From: an uncultured Holdemania sp.
GTDB lineage: Bacteria > Bacillota_I > Bacilli_A > Erysipelotrichales > Erysipelotrichaceae
Direction of reading: 5' to 3'
Assembly (NCBI GenBank): GCA_904395815.1
Contig: CAJFOC010000023.1
Location: 27,376-91,375 of the forward strand
Length of the DNA: 64,000 nt
Positions 39,394-48,091 of this stretch are shown one piece after another. The notes beneath the pieces were generated by a model. The model saw only the letters and a program-made list of their open reading frames with translations, was not told the DNA's origin and ran no database searches. Position 1 is the first letter of the stretch. Every line of letters starts with the position of its first letter. The position numbers were made by a program, and so were the translations under genes.

Positions 39394-40389
39394 TCATCCT
39401 TTCTCCTTCAGATGACCTACATTTTTCAAAAGAATCGACAGACTGCCATCCGGCTGAGGCAGAAATTCAATCACATTGCGATCCTGCAGCGCCTCAACCG
39501 GCAAAACAAGGGAAATCCCGCTGTCCGTAACCAGCTTCTGCGTTTTCAGACGGGTAACGGCTGGCGAACGGGGAACGGTCAGCCTCTGATGGTCCAATCC
39601 CTGATCCTGTAACCGGGCTTTGGCCTGAATCAGCCGTTCCGGTTCCTGTTCGTAAATTTCTTCCAGTACCGTTTCCAGATCGACGCTTTCTTTTTCTGCC
39701 AGTGACTCCGTCACCTTCTGTTTGAATTCAGCCCGGCGGCTGATCTGTTCCAGCTCGTCTGACTGTTCATGAAGCTGCTGCACAATCTGTCGGGCGGCCT
39801 GGATTTTTTCCTTCACCGACAGATCAAACTGTTCGTTCAGCAGCGTCCGCGACAGCGGGGCAAAGCCTTTTTCCGTTTTTTCCACTAACCGGGTCGATCC
39901 ATCAAACAGGTTGGTGCAGAACTCCAAGCTGACCGGAGTAAAGGCGGAAGGCAGCACGGCCTGCGCCGGATGCAGCGTCAGCGCGGTTCGCTCGTTCTGC
40001 TGCTGCAGCTGATGAACCAGCGCTTCCCGATAATCCAGCACCGCTGTATAAAAATAAAGTCGCTGCTCATACTGAAAAACCGCCGCCAGCAGATCCGCTC
40101 CCCGGCCGCTGCCTTTGCGGTATTCAAAAATCTGTTCAGCCAGACGGACGGACAGCGGATAGAAAATCTGCCAGTCTGTCCAGGCCAGCGCCTGATCCAG
40201 CGTCTGTCCCAGAATGGAAGAGGTCGTACTGATGCGGCAGTTCTCACTCTTTTCCAGCCGCCGCAAACGCTTGCGGATGTACTCGTTCAAAAAGGCCGAT
40301 CCATCCAGCGCGCTCTGGGAAAAAACCGGCGTGCCCGGATTCTGATCCAGACTGTGCAGCACCGCCGATTTCAGTTCAATGGTTTCCAT
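39394..40389 (-). CDS. Nucleoid-associated protein (NdpA/YejK-like)
   Basis: 331 residues, soluble, with a charged helical middle part. The C-terminal block RNVIEFLPQPDGSLSILLKN closely follows the IEF..NPDGT.SI.IKN ending of Gram-positive nucleoid-associated proteins of the 37-kDa family; the N-terminal ELKSAVLHSLD also fits. Its role in chromosome organisation is only assumed from the family. The ATG follows GGGAGGACATCA. Confidence 0.7.
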   Translation of the reverse strand: METIELKSAVLHSLDQNPGTPVFSQSALDGSAFLNEYIRKRLRRLEKSENCRISTTSSILGQTLDQALAWTDWQIFYPLSVRLAEQIFEYRKGSGRGADLLAAVFQYEQRLYFYTAVLDYREALVHQLQQQNERTALTLHPAQAVLPSAFTPVSLEFCTNLFDGSTRLVEKTEKGFAPLSRTLLNEQFDLSVKEKIQAARQIVQQLHEQSDELEQISRRAEFKQKVTESLAEKESVDLETVLEEIYEQEPERLIQAKARLQDQGLDHQRLTVPRSPAVTRLKTQKLVTDSGISLVLPVEALQDRNVIEFLPQPDGSLSILLKNVGHLKEKG

Positions 40390-40423
40390 GATTGATGTCC
40401 TCCCTGTTGTTTGGCCGGGCAGG

Positions 40424-40446
40424 AAAAAACGCCTCCGGCGGCGTTT
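40424..40446 (-). terminator. Terminator between the hypothetical gene and ndpA-like gene
   Basis: AAACGCC / GGCGTTT stem with a GC-rich loop and TTTTTT on the minus strand, directly after the stop at 40447. Confidence 0.75.
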
Positions 40447-40857
40447 TTACAGTGCTTTGACGGCCTCGTCGATGATGGCTTGCGTATCCGGCTGAGTGAA
40501 ACGGCTGTAATTGAAGCGAATCGTTTCTTTTTGCATATCGACGATGACCGTCAGATCAACCTGATGATAAAAGCCTTTGATCAGACAGGAACGAATCGCG
40601 TCGTTCGCCAGATCTTCCATCACGATGGCCAGACTTTCCACATCGGTATAGACCGGAATGCCGCGGTCTTCCGAATAGCTCTGGAATTCCTCGAGCCGGA
40701 TATAGGCCACCGTCATCTCCTCCATGTTCGCAATGCGGTCCGCGCAGCGCAACAGCTGCAGTATCCGGTTGCCCGGCTGCAATGCGACCGGAACTTCTTC
40801 GATGACCGTGTTGCCGACAATGCGCACACTCTTTCTGTCCAAAGTGCCTGCCCCCAT
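40447..40857 (-). CDS. Hypothetical soluble protein
   Basis: About 136 residues; I do not recognise a family. Features: an N-terminal region LDRKSVRIVGNTVIEEVPVALQ, no hydrophobic segment, acidic middle (YIRLEEFQSYSEDRG) and a beta-rich end with VDLTVIVDMQKETIRFNYS. ATG 40857 preceded by GAGAGA is my choice; an upstream ATG lies in a poor context. It has its own terminator. The divergent gene is glycerate kinase. Confidence 0.6.
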   Translation of the reverse strand: MGAGTLDRKSVRIVGNTVIEEVPVALQPGNRILQLLRCADRIANMEEMTVAYIRLEEFQSYSEDRGIPVYTDVESLAIVMEDLANDAIRSCLIKGFYHQVDLTVIVDMQKETIRFNYSRFTQPDTQAIIDEAVKAL

Positions 40858-40958
40858 TCTCTCTTTTTTATTATACTCTTTTTTGATCGTCATCGAACAG
40901 CTTCTTGAGAATGACAAACGATTTTTATGTTAAGATTAGGATAAAAGAGGGTGACAGG

Positions 40959-42095
40959 ATGAACAAGATCATCGTAGCGGCGGATTCCTTCAAGGGTTCG
41001 CTGTCCAGCCGTCAGATTGCCGCGCTGATTGAGCGGCAGACCCGCGCCGTATGTCCGCAATTCTGCGTGGAGCCCATCGTCATCAGCGATGGCGGCGAAG
41101 GGCTGGTGGACGCCGGGGTGGATGCCGGATATTTCAGTCCGGTCTATCAGGAAAGCTGTGACCCCTACGGGCGTCCGATCAGGGCGGTATGGGGAATTCA
41201 TCAGCAGGAAGCGCTGATCGAACTGGCCCAGTGCAGCGGTTTGCAGCTGTGTGAACAGCGGAATCCTTCCCGCGCCTCCACCCTGGGAACCGGATTGCAG
41301 ATCCGCCAGGCGCTGCAGCAGGGCTGCCGGACTATCTGGATCGGTTTGGGCGGCAGCGGGACGCATGATGGCGGCTGCGGCATTGCCGCGGCGCTGGGCG
41401 CTGTTTTCCTCACGAAAAACGGTTCCTCGCTGATTCCGCGGGGAGCGAATCTGCAGGATATCCACGCGATTGACCTTTCCGGTCTGGATCCGCGGCTGAA
41501 GCAAACCCGGCTGATCTGCCTGTGCGATGTGAACAATCCGGCCGTGGGACCGCAGGGAGCGGCCGCGGTCTTCGCCCGGCAAAAAGGGGCGGACGACCGC
41601 ATGATTCAGCAGCTGGAACAGAATACGCTTCATCTGGGCCAGCTGATAGAAAAGCTGACGCATCAGCCGCTCATCAATGAACCGGGAACGGGAGCGGCCG
41701 GAGCCTGCGGACTGGCGCTGCAGGGGCTGTTGCAAGCCAGAGTCAGTCCGGGATTGCCGCAGTTATTGCGTTGGAATCAGCTGGATCAGCGGCTGAAAGA
41801 CGCCTGCCTGGTAGTTACCGGAGAAGGAAAGATTGACAGTCAGAGCCTGGCTGGCAAAGTTCCGATGGGGATCCTGAGGGCTGCCCGTCCTCATCATGTT
41901 CCGGTCGTCGCGCTGTGCGGTATCCTGGACATTGACCGTGAACAAATGCGGCAGATGGGATTTGCCGACGCCTTTTCCATCAACCCGCCGCATCTGAGTC
42001 CCGTCGAAATGATGGAGCAGGCTCCGCAGCGGCTGCAGCAGGCCTGGCACGACTGGTTTTCCCGCCACTACCGGCAGTTTCTTGAACGCTGCTGA
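40959..42095 (+). CDS. Glycerate kinase (GlxK/GarK type I)
   Basis: 378-residue kinase phosphorylating glycerate. N-terminal AADSFKGSLSS, SDGGEGLVDA, the GLGGSGTHDGGCG core and the VTGEGKIDSQS motif of the C-terminal part are all intact. GAGGGTGACAGG precedes ATG 40959. The next gene begins 25 bp downstream and carries a divergent copy of the same domain. Confidence 0.93.
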   Translation: MNKIIVAADSFKGSLSSRQIAALIERQTRAVCPQFCVEPIVISDGGEGLVDAGVDAGYFSPVYQESCDPYGRPIRAVWGIHQQEALIELAQCSGLQLCEQRNPSRASTLGTGLQIRQALQQGCRTIWIGLGGSGTHDGGCGIAAALGAVFLTKNGSSLIPRGANLQDIHAIDLSGLDPRLKQTRLICLCDVNNPAVGPQGAAAVFARQKGADDRMIQQLEQNTLHLGQLIEKLTHQPLINEPGTGAAGACGLALQGLLQARVSPGLPQLLRWNQLDQRLKDACLVVTGEGKIDSQSLAGKVPMGILRAARPHHVPVVALCGILDIDREQMRQMGFADAFSINPPHLSPVEMMEQAPQRLQQAWHDWFSRHYRQFLERC

Positions 42096-42120
42096 GCGCA
42101 GAATGAAATGAGGTCTGGTC

Positions 42121-43530
42121 ATGATCATTGAACAGCTGGATGCTCTTCCCCCTTCTTTGCCGCTATTGAACAATCTCAAAGTCCATCCGGATGACAGTTC
42201 CTCCACTTCGTTAAAAGTGCTGGATTGGGACTGGAACCAACCGCAGCCTCTTTCTTCACTGCCCGGCGATACCCTTCTGTTTGCGGCCATGACCGAAAAC
42301 CGCCAGATTGCCGGCCTTTTGGCGCTGGATCCCCGACACGGACAGATTGTCCTGTTCTGCGTCAGTGAACGCACGCACGATGCGGGAATCAGCGTCTCGC
42401 TTTTGCGGGCAGCGGAACAGGCAGCCAAGCGACAGCGTTGTTTTCAGCTGGAAGCCGCAGTGCTGCTGTCATCCGTTCCGTTTTTTCTGAAAGAGGGATA
42501 TGAACTGGTCCGGCAGAGTGAATCCAGGGCATCCCTTCCCGGAAGGTTTCTTATGCGCCGGTCACTGAAGCTGCATCTTGTCATAGCGGCGGAAACGTGG
42601 AAAACCGGACGGACCGCTCTGGATCTGGCCCGGCTGGTGCAGCAGGCGCTGCCTCAGACCAAGATCGCGGCCTGTGATCTGAGCGATGGTCAAAACGGCT
42701 TTGTCGAAGCGCTGATCCTTCAAAGCGCGTATCAGCGGATCCGGATACGGCTGAGCGATGAAAGCGAAGTGTCCTATGCCATCCGCGGCAACAATGCCGT
42801 ATTGCAGCTAAACCGTCATGGACCCGCGGACAGTTCCCGCTTTGCCTCGGAAATCATCCAGGATGCGCTCAGACGGGGTTGCCGGCGCTTTTATCTGACG
42901 CTGTCCAGTCAGAGTCCCCATGATGGCGGGCAGGGTCTTCTGGAAGGGCTGGGCGCCCGGTTCATCATGGACGGACCGCAGATCGTGGCCATGGATGACA
43001 GCGAACTGAGAAAACAGATTCGCGGACTGACCTTCATCGGTCTGTGCGACACGCTGCAATCTCTTGCCCCTGATGAAAAACCCCTCAGTCCGCTGAGCGA
43101 ATGGCTGCGCTTCAGCGACTGCCGGCAAGAAGCGGGCGCCCGGGCCGGGCATCAGATCGGGCTGATGCTGCTGAGCATATTGAAAGGAAAGTGCCTCAGC
43201 GCCTCACAGCAGCTCATCCGGGCAATCGGATTCTCATCCCGCTTGCAGGATGCGGATCTTCTGCTGCTGGTCAGCGACCGGAAACCAGGACGACCGGAAA
43301 ACGTCAGTCCCATCGCGCTGGTGCTGCAGGCTTGCCGCAGCCAGCGGATTCCGTTTTATCTTCTGAGCTGTGAATCAGCCTGGCTTTCCTCTGACTGCAC
43401 GCTGAGTCCGGATCATGTACAGATCCTGGATCTCAGCCGTCCTGATGATGAGCTCCTTTCGCTGCTGCGCCAGCGGATTTTCGGCAGTCACACTCCGTCA
43501 TCCAGTTCATTTTCAAAGACCTGGCGCTGA
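42121..43530 (+). CDS. GNAT-like domain fused to a degenerate glycerate kinase-like domain
   Basis: 469 residues. Residues about 1-146 look like an acetyltransferase domain (SVSLLRAAEQAAKRQRCFQL, then FFLKEGYELV), but the usual R-x-x-G-x-G/A turn is not kept. Residues about 150-460 align block by block with the preceding glycerate kinase: VIAAETWKTGRTALDLARLV for VAADSFKGSLSSRQIAALI, LSDGQNGF for ISDGGEGL, YLTLSSQSPHDGG for WIGLGGSGTHDGG. The GGSGT loop is lost, so kinase activity is doubtful. Role unknown; a tandem duplicate turned sensor or scaffold is possible. Confidence 0.75.
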   Translation: MIIEQLDALPPSLPLLNNLKVHPDDSSSTSLKVLDWDWNQPQPLSSLPGDTLLFAAMTENRQIAGLLALDPRHGQIVLFCVSERTHDAGISVSLLRAAEQAAKRQRCFQLEAAVLLSSVPFFLKEGYELVRQSESRASLPGRFLMRRSLKLHLVIAAETWKTGRTALDLARLVQQALPQTKIAACDLSDGQNGFVEALILQSAYQRIRIRLSDESEVSYAIRGNNAVLQLNRHGPADSSRFASEIIQDALRRGCRRFYLTLSSQSPHDGGQGLLEGLGARFIMDGPQIVAMDDSELRKQIRGLTFIGLCDTLQSLAPDEKPLSPLSEWLRFSDCRQEAGARAGHQIGLMLLSILKGKCLSASQQLIRAIGFSSRLQDADLLLLVSDRKPGRPENVSPIALVLQACRSQRIPFYLLSCESAWLSSDCTLSPDHVQILDLSRPDDELLSLLRQRIFGSHTPSSSSFSKTWR

Positions 43531-44670
43531 GTCAAAACCAGGACTGAGAATGACCGGCACCCACATCTCCTCCTCCCGTAATCCGGCATGCTGACCGCGA
43601 AACGGGATTTTTTCGTTTTCAATCCAGTCCAGCGTCAGATCGCCCAGACCAACCGCAAACGCATCTCCCAGAAATTCCGCAGTTCTCGGATGCGCCTGTC
43701 CTTCTCCAAACAACCCGCTGCGCAGCAGCGTTTCCGATTTTGCCAGCAGAAATGACGATGAAAAACGTTGGTTGAAATCGTGTTCAAAACGATCATAACA
43801 GCCCGGTTTCAGATGAAAGGCCGCTGCCCGCGCTTCCACCGTCACCGGAAAGGTCAGCCAGCGGCGCAGTTCTTCATCCTGCGCCAGATTGACGCTATGC
43901 ACGTCCACCTGACCGTGATCTGCGATGATGATCAGGCCGCAATCCTGCGGCAGACGCTCTGCAAGCAGGGCGCAGCGATGATCAATCCGCCGCAGTTCAT
44001 CACCCACGCCTCGAAAGGAGGGGCCTTTCTGATGCATCAGCGTATCGAACTGATCCCAATAGGCATAGACAAAGGACACACTGCGATCCTGTGCCGTCTG
44101 TTCAATCTGGCAGCACAGTTCGTCAAAATCGTGAGCGCCGCCTGGGCGAAAAGCAGGAAACAGAACCCGGCTTGTTTTGCCCTGAGCCGCCAGCTGATCC
44201 GGCAATAACCTTACCGGCAGCGCCGTATCGCTAAACCCCGGCCAACTCCGGCGGCCATAACGGCTGCGATTGAGAAACAGAATCACGGAATCGTCCAGCT
44301 CCCGAAAATACTGATGCCAGCCAATCCAGCCGGTTTCCATCGGCGAAAGGCCTGTCAGAATGCTGGTGGTCGCTGCCGCTGTCGTGGAAGGATACACCGT
44401 TGTCACCTCCTTCAGCATGGCCCGGCGCAGAAAATGGTCCTGAGACAGGTGGGATCGCAGAATGCGCGAACCCATTCCATCGATCAATAGCACAATGATC
44501 TGACGGAAAGCATGCCGGTGCAGCCAGCAAGTCACCTGCGGATCCACAGTCCCCGGCGCCTTTACCCCCAGCGCTTCCATCCAGCTGCCGGCGACCGATA
44601 TAATCCCATGCCGGTAATCCGGCAGACAAAGCCCCTCTCTTCCCGCAAACAGATTCTTTTCCCCGCTCAT
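43513..44670 (-). CDS. Alkaline-phosphatase-superfamily phosphodiesterase
   Basis: 385 residues of the type I phosphodiesterase/nucleotide pyrophosphatase fold. D64 in LLIDGMG and the nucleophile in YPSTTAAATTSILTGL (T96/T97), then IIADHGQVDVH and RGQHAGLREEEM supply the two-metal site. No signal peptide, so cytoplasmic. Substrate unknown. Its 3' end overlaps the convergent fusion gene by 18 bp. AAAGGAGGAAG precedes the ATG. Confidence 0.85.
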   Translation of the reverse strand: MSGEKNLFAGREGLCLPDYRHGIISVAGSWMEALGVKAPGTVDPQVTCWLHRHAFRQIIVLLIDGMGSRILRSHLSQDHFLRRAMLKEVTTVYPSTTAAATTSILTGLSPMETGWIGWHQYFRELDDSVILFLNRSRYGRRSWPGFSDTALPVRLLPDQLAAQGKTSRVLFPAFRPGGAHDFDELCCQIEQTAQDRSVSFVYAYWDQFDTLMHQKGPSFRGVGDELRRIDHRCALLAERLPQDCGLIIIADHGQVDVHSVNLAQDEELRRWLTFPVTVEARAAAFHLKPGCYDRFEHDFNQRFSSSFLLAKSETLLRSGLFGEGQAHPRTAEFLGDAFAVGLGDLTLDWIENEKIPFRGQHAGLREEEMWVPVILSPGFDSAPGL

Positions 44671-44693
44671 CTTTCTTCCTCCTTTATAAATGG

Positions 44694-44722
44694 AAAAAAG
44701 AACGGTACAGCCCGTTCTTTGA
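44694..44722 (-). terminator. Terminator of the M18 aminopeptidase gene
   Basis: AAAGAACGG / CCGTTCTTT perfect stem with T6 on the minus strand, just after the stop at 44726. Confidence 0.85.
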
Positions 44723-44725
44723 TCG

Positions 44726-46099
44726 TTATGCTTTTTTCAAAAAAGCGACGTAAGCGCGGTACGCTTCGTACACATCCGCTTTGGAAACGACTTCCCAAGG
44801 CGCATGCATGTTCTGTACGGCAATGCCGGCATCGATTACTTCCATATTGTAGTTGGCCAGAATGTAAGCGATCGTTCCGCCGCCGCCCTGATCAATCCGG
44901 CCCAGCTCCGCGGTCTGAAACAGAACGTTCTCTTCTTCCATGATCCGCCGCAGCAGCGCGATGAATTCCGGATTGGCGTCGTTGCATCCGCTCTTGCCGC
45001 GGGAACCGGTATACTTGTTGAAGCAGATTCCTTTTCCCAAAAAAGCGGTATTCTTCATTTCATTGACCGACGGATAGTTCGGATCATAGCCGGCGCTGAC
45101 GTCGCTGCTGAGCATCTGCGAACGCTGCAGTGCCCGGCGCAGATTCAGATCGCCTGTTTCACCCATACGATCCATGATTTCCGCTACCGTATTTTCAAAG
45201 AAACGCGAATGCATGCCGCTGGCGCCGTTGCTGCCGACCTCTTCCTTGTCAACCAGCAGGCAGACGCTTGTTCTTTCCGGTTTGTCCATCTGAAGAATCG
45301 CCATGGCGGAGGTGTAAGCGCAGACCCGATCATCATGGCCATAACCGATGATCATACTGCGGTCAAGCCCGTAATCCCGGGCCTTGCCTGCCGGTACCAC
45401 TTCAATTTCGGCAGACAGAAAATCCTCTTCTTCAATGTTGTACTGTTCCTTCAGCAGTTTCACGATGGCTGCCCGAACCGGATCTTTTTCTTCGTTCGGG
45501 CATGGAATGCTGCCGACCAGAACATTCAGATCTTCGCCTTCCACGACCTTGGCGCCGGTCTTCTGCAGCTGATCCGATGCCAGATGAACCAGCAGATCGC
45601 TGATGCCGACAACCGGATCACCTTCTTTTTCCCCGATGCACAGATCGATCCGGGTCCCGTCTTTTTTGAAGACAACCCCATGCAGCGCCATCGGCAAGGC
45701 AACCCACTGATACTTCTTGATACCACCGTAATAATGCGTATCCATCAGCGTCAGGCCATGATCCTCATAGAGCGGATGCTGCTTCACATCCAGACGCGGT
45801 GAATCAATATGCGCGCCCAGGATGTTCATGCCTTCGCTCATCGGTCTTTGACCGATGACAAACAAGGCAACATCCTTATCCTTGTTGACGGCGTACAGCT
45901 TATCGCCGGCCTGAATCGGCTGATGCTGCGCCAGCACGTCCGCCAGATCGCGAAATCCCTGTTCGCGTGCCAGACGGACTGTCTGCGCTACGCATTCACG
46001 CTCGGTTTTGCTGCTGCTGATGAAATCCTTGTATCCTTCATTGAAGGCAAACAGTTCATCACGCTGAGCGCCTTCTGTTTTGTCCCATACTGTTTTCAT
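44726..46099 (-). CDS. M18-family aminopeptidase
   Basis: 457-residue cytoplasmic metallopeptidase of the aspartyl aminopeptidase family. NILGAHIDSPRLDVKQHPLYED, the GYGHDDRVCAYTS motif with bridging Asp, and DKEEVGSNGASGMHS provide the dinuclear metal site; GGGGTIAYI closes the fold. Removes N-terminal (often acidic) residues from peptides and joins the other peptide-using enzymes here. ATG 46099 follows AGGAGGAG; the frame runs on upstream without a site. Confidence 0.92.
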   Translation of the reverse strand: MKTVWDKTEGAQRDELFAFNEGYKDFISSSKTERECVAQTVRLAREQGFRDLADVLAQHQPIQAGDKLYAVNKDKDVALFVIGQRPMSEGMNILGAHIDSPRLDVKQHPLYEDHGLTLMDTHYYGGIKKYQWVALPMALHGVVFKKDGTRIDLCIGEKEGDPVVGISDLLVHLASDQLQKTGAKVVEGEDLNVLVGSIPCPNEEKDPVRAAIVKLLKEQYNIEEEDFLSAEIEVVPAGKARDYGLDRSMIIGYGHDDRVCAYTSAMAILQMDKPERTSVCLLVDKEEVGSNGASGMHSRFFENTVAEIMDRMGETGDLNLRRALQRSQMLSSDVSAGYDPNYPSVNEMKNTAFLGKGICFNKYTGSRGKSGCNDANPEFIALLRRIMEEENVLFQTAELGRIDQGGGGTIAYILANYNMEVIDAGIAVQNMHAPWEVVSKADVYEAYRAYVAFLKKA

Positions 46100-46172
46100 T
46101 ATGCAACTCCTCCTGTGTATTATTATAAACCAACTGCGGCAGGACACAAGCGGAAAGCCGGGTTTTCCCTCG

Positions 46173-46201
46173 TTGACGCGATGAAGCGGCAATGATACGA
46201 T
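46173..46201 (+). promoter_or_regulatory. Promoter of the VanW gene
   Basis: TTGACG (46173-46178), 17-bp spacer, TACGAT (46196-46201); leaves a leader of about 110 nt in which no clear structure was recognised. Confidence 0.55.
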
Positions 46202-46316
46202 AAAGGCAGAGGAAAGATGAAAGCGATTTCACACCGTAATAATCTGACAGTCCCCTCTCACCCCGGCATCGATGATCAGAGGAGATCCTCCATAGGGAAG
46301 GAGGCAGGGAATCCCC

Positions 46317-47207
46317 ATGCGCCGAATTTACTTATATCAGCTTGGACCGTGCGGCTATGCGCTGTCACGAAAAAAAGAAATTCTTCTGCGAAACTGGCAG
46401 GATCGGCTTCATCGGGTCCGTTTTGCCGAAACCTACAGTGAAGCGCTGCTGCCGATCGTCATCAACCGCCATAATTCACTGATCCGGCGAAAGCTGGGCA
46501 ACGTTGATCTGCAGCTGCAGGAAAACAAAGCCGTTAATCTGGCACTGGCTGCGCCCCGGCTGACTCACCTGCTGATCAGACCTAAAGAAACCTTTTCCTT
46601 CTGGCACTGCGTTGGTGAATGCACGGCGAAAAAAGGGTACAAGGAAGGCCTGACCCTTTCCGGAAACCGGCCGTCCCACGGCATTGGCGGGGGTATGTGT
46701 CAGATGACCAATCTGATTCACTGGATGGTGCTGCACAGCGCCCTGACCATTACCGAACATCACCACCACGGCCGATTTGATCTGTTTCCGGATTTCGGAC
46801 GTCAGGTTCCTTTCGGCACAGGAACTTCCATCGTCTACAATTATCTGGATTACCGGGTCGAAAACCGAACCTCTGACACCTATCAGCTGGTGATCACCAC
46901 CACTGACCGCTATCTGCGTGGCGAGCTGCGCTGTGACCGGCCTCAGCCTCTGAAATTTCATATCTACGAACAGATCAGCGGATTCAGCTGGGAAGAAGAT
47001 GGCGCTTACCGGCACAACGTCGTAAGACTCAAGGCCATTGACAAAAAAAGCGGCAAGGTCGTCTTCGATCGGGTGCTGATCGTTAATCATGCCAAAGTCA
47101 TGTATGATCCGAAATGGATTGATCCCTCTTCTTTCCGTGAATCATCGTTCTGGTATCAGAACCCGGACGCATCCATTCCATTGGATCCACAAGATATTGC
47201 GAATTAG
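46317..47207 (+). CDS. VanW family protein
   Basis: 296 residues with the VanW signature: FSFWHCVGECTAKKGYKEGL, GGGMCQMTNLIHWMVLHS and HHHHGRFDLFPDFGRQVPFGTGTS. VanW accompanies some vancomycin clusters, but most members are chromosomal and uncharacterised; no van gene is here. The N terminus lacks a signal peptide. AGGG lies seven bases before the ATG, with AAGGAGG further upstream. Confidence 0.9.
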   Translation: MRRIYLYQLGPCGYALSRKKEILLRNWQDRLHRVRFAETYSEALLPIVINRHNSLIRRKLGNVDLQLQENKAVNLALAAPRLTHLLIRPKETFSFWHCVGECTAKKGYKEGLTLSGNRPSHGIGGGMCQMTNLIHWMVLHSALTITEHHHHGRFDLFPDFGRQVPFGTGTSIVYNYLDYRVENRTSDTYQLVITTTDRYLRGELRCDRPQPLKFHIYEQISGFSWEEDGAYRHNVVRLKAIDKKSGKVVFDRVLIVNHAKVMYDPKWIDPSSFRESSFWYQNPDASIPLDPQDIAN

Positions 47208-47230
47208 ACTATCTGCGTTATTTGAAGAAG

Positions 47231-47276
47231 GAAAAAGGGAATGATTCCGGCTTGGAAAATCACTCCCTTTTTTTAC
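47231..47276. terminator. Bidirectional terminator
   Basis: AAAAGGGA...TGATT and AATCA...TCCCTTTT form an imperfect stem with A- and T-runs on both sides, between the convergent VanW and peptidoglycan-binding genes. Confidence 0.7.
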
Positions 47277-47282
47277 CGGCTG

Positions 47283-47969
47283 TTATGGATCGATCACCGT
47301 CGGCGTCTGGCCGATGCCGACTACCTCCGATGCGATCAGCTTCCACGTATTGCAGCCGCAGATCCCGTCCGCACTCAGCCCACTGGCGCGCTGAAACTGC
47401 AGCAGCGCAGTACGGGTAGCGTTGCCGAATTTGCCATCCAGCCAGCGGGTACTGTACCCCAGTGCGTTCAAAGCGTCCTGCAGCACCAGCGTATAACAGC
47501 CGACGGCCCCTTCCCGCAGCGTTGGAAATCCGGCCGTCCCGCCGCAGGCTCCGCGGGCGTAACGACGATCAAAATGAACCCAGGTCGGAGTCAGCGACAG
47601 CGGTTCCACATAGCCCCAGACTCCCAGATTGTTGGCGGTATTCCAGATCCGGTTGCGCTGGGTCTGCGTCAGCCGCTGGCCGACATCGAACGAAACTCCG
47701 ACATAGTGCTGAGATTGAAGACCGTGTCCGCCTTCCCAGATACGTTTGAACGCATAGCCGACCGGAATCCCTGATCCATAACTGCGCCGGGTCGCATTCC
47801 AGGCTTCCATTGCGGTCGTTGTCGTCCACAGTACCGTGGAACGGCTGGATCCGCGAAATTCCCGCACCAGCAATGTCCGACCGGTCGAATACGGCATCGG
47901 ATCGCTTTCCTGCAGATATTGAACATAGATCTGATTGGCAGATGGATCATAGACCATCACTTTGGCCAT
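47283..47969 (-). CDS. M15-like peptidase with C-terminal peptidoglycan-binding domain
   Basis: 228 residues. SQHYVGVSFD (H88, D95) and WVHFD (H132) reproduce the zinc triad of M15 D-Ala-D-Ala carboxypeptidase/VanX-like enzymes; a PG_binding_1 domain follows (about 148-215: LQDALNALGYSTRWLDGKFG, LLQFQRASGLSADG). There is no signal peptide, which is odd for a wall enzyme and is reminiscent of phage endolysins or mother-cell lysins. GAGGAGGTGAG precedes the ATG. Confidence 0.75.
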   Translation of the reverse strand: MAKVMVYDPSANQIYVQYLQESDPMPYSTGRTLLVREFRGSSRSTVLWTTTTAMEAWNATRRSYGSGIPVGYAFKRIWEGGHGLQSQHYVGVSFDVGQRLTQTQRNRIWNTANNLGVWGYVEPLSLTPTWVHFDRRYARGACGGTAGFPTLREGAVGCYTLVLQDALNALGYSTRWLDGKFGNATRTALLQFQRASGLSADGICGCNTWKLIASEVVGIGQTPTVIDP

Positions 47970-48007
47970 TTTCTCACCTCCTCATCCATACCTATGCTGT
48001 CCTCCCA

Positions 48008-48039
48008 TTCCAGGCGGGGCCGATGTCCTCCGCCTGGAA
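48008..48039 (-). other. Leader hairpin of the M15-like gene
   Basis: TTCCAGGCGG / CCGCCTGGAA, a perfect 10-bp stem with a 12-base loop, 39-70 bp before the ATG. No T-run, so not an intrinsic terminator; possibly an mRNA-stabilising or regulatory structure. Confidence 0.45.
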
Positions 48040-48049
48040 TACGTCGTCA

Positions 48050-48088
48050 AAAAAAGCGGCTGAAGATGACTCCTCAGTCGCCGTTATG
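48050..48088 (-). terminator. Terminator of the opp operon
   Basis: GCGACTGA / TCAGCCGC stem (one mismatch) with TTTTTTTG on the minus strand, just after the oppF stop. Confidence 0.8.
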
Positions 48089-48091
48089 AAT

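Noticed and set aside
46317..47207. VanW as part of a vancomycin-resistance cluster
   Set aside because: No vanH, vanA/B, vanX, vanR or vanS neighbours; VanW is widespread alone.
47283..47969. Prophage endolysin indicating a prophage
   Set aside because: The M15/PG-binding protein lacks a signal peptide like an endolysin, but no holin, tail or integrase gene is near.
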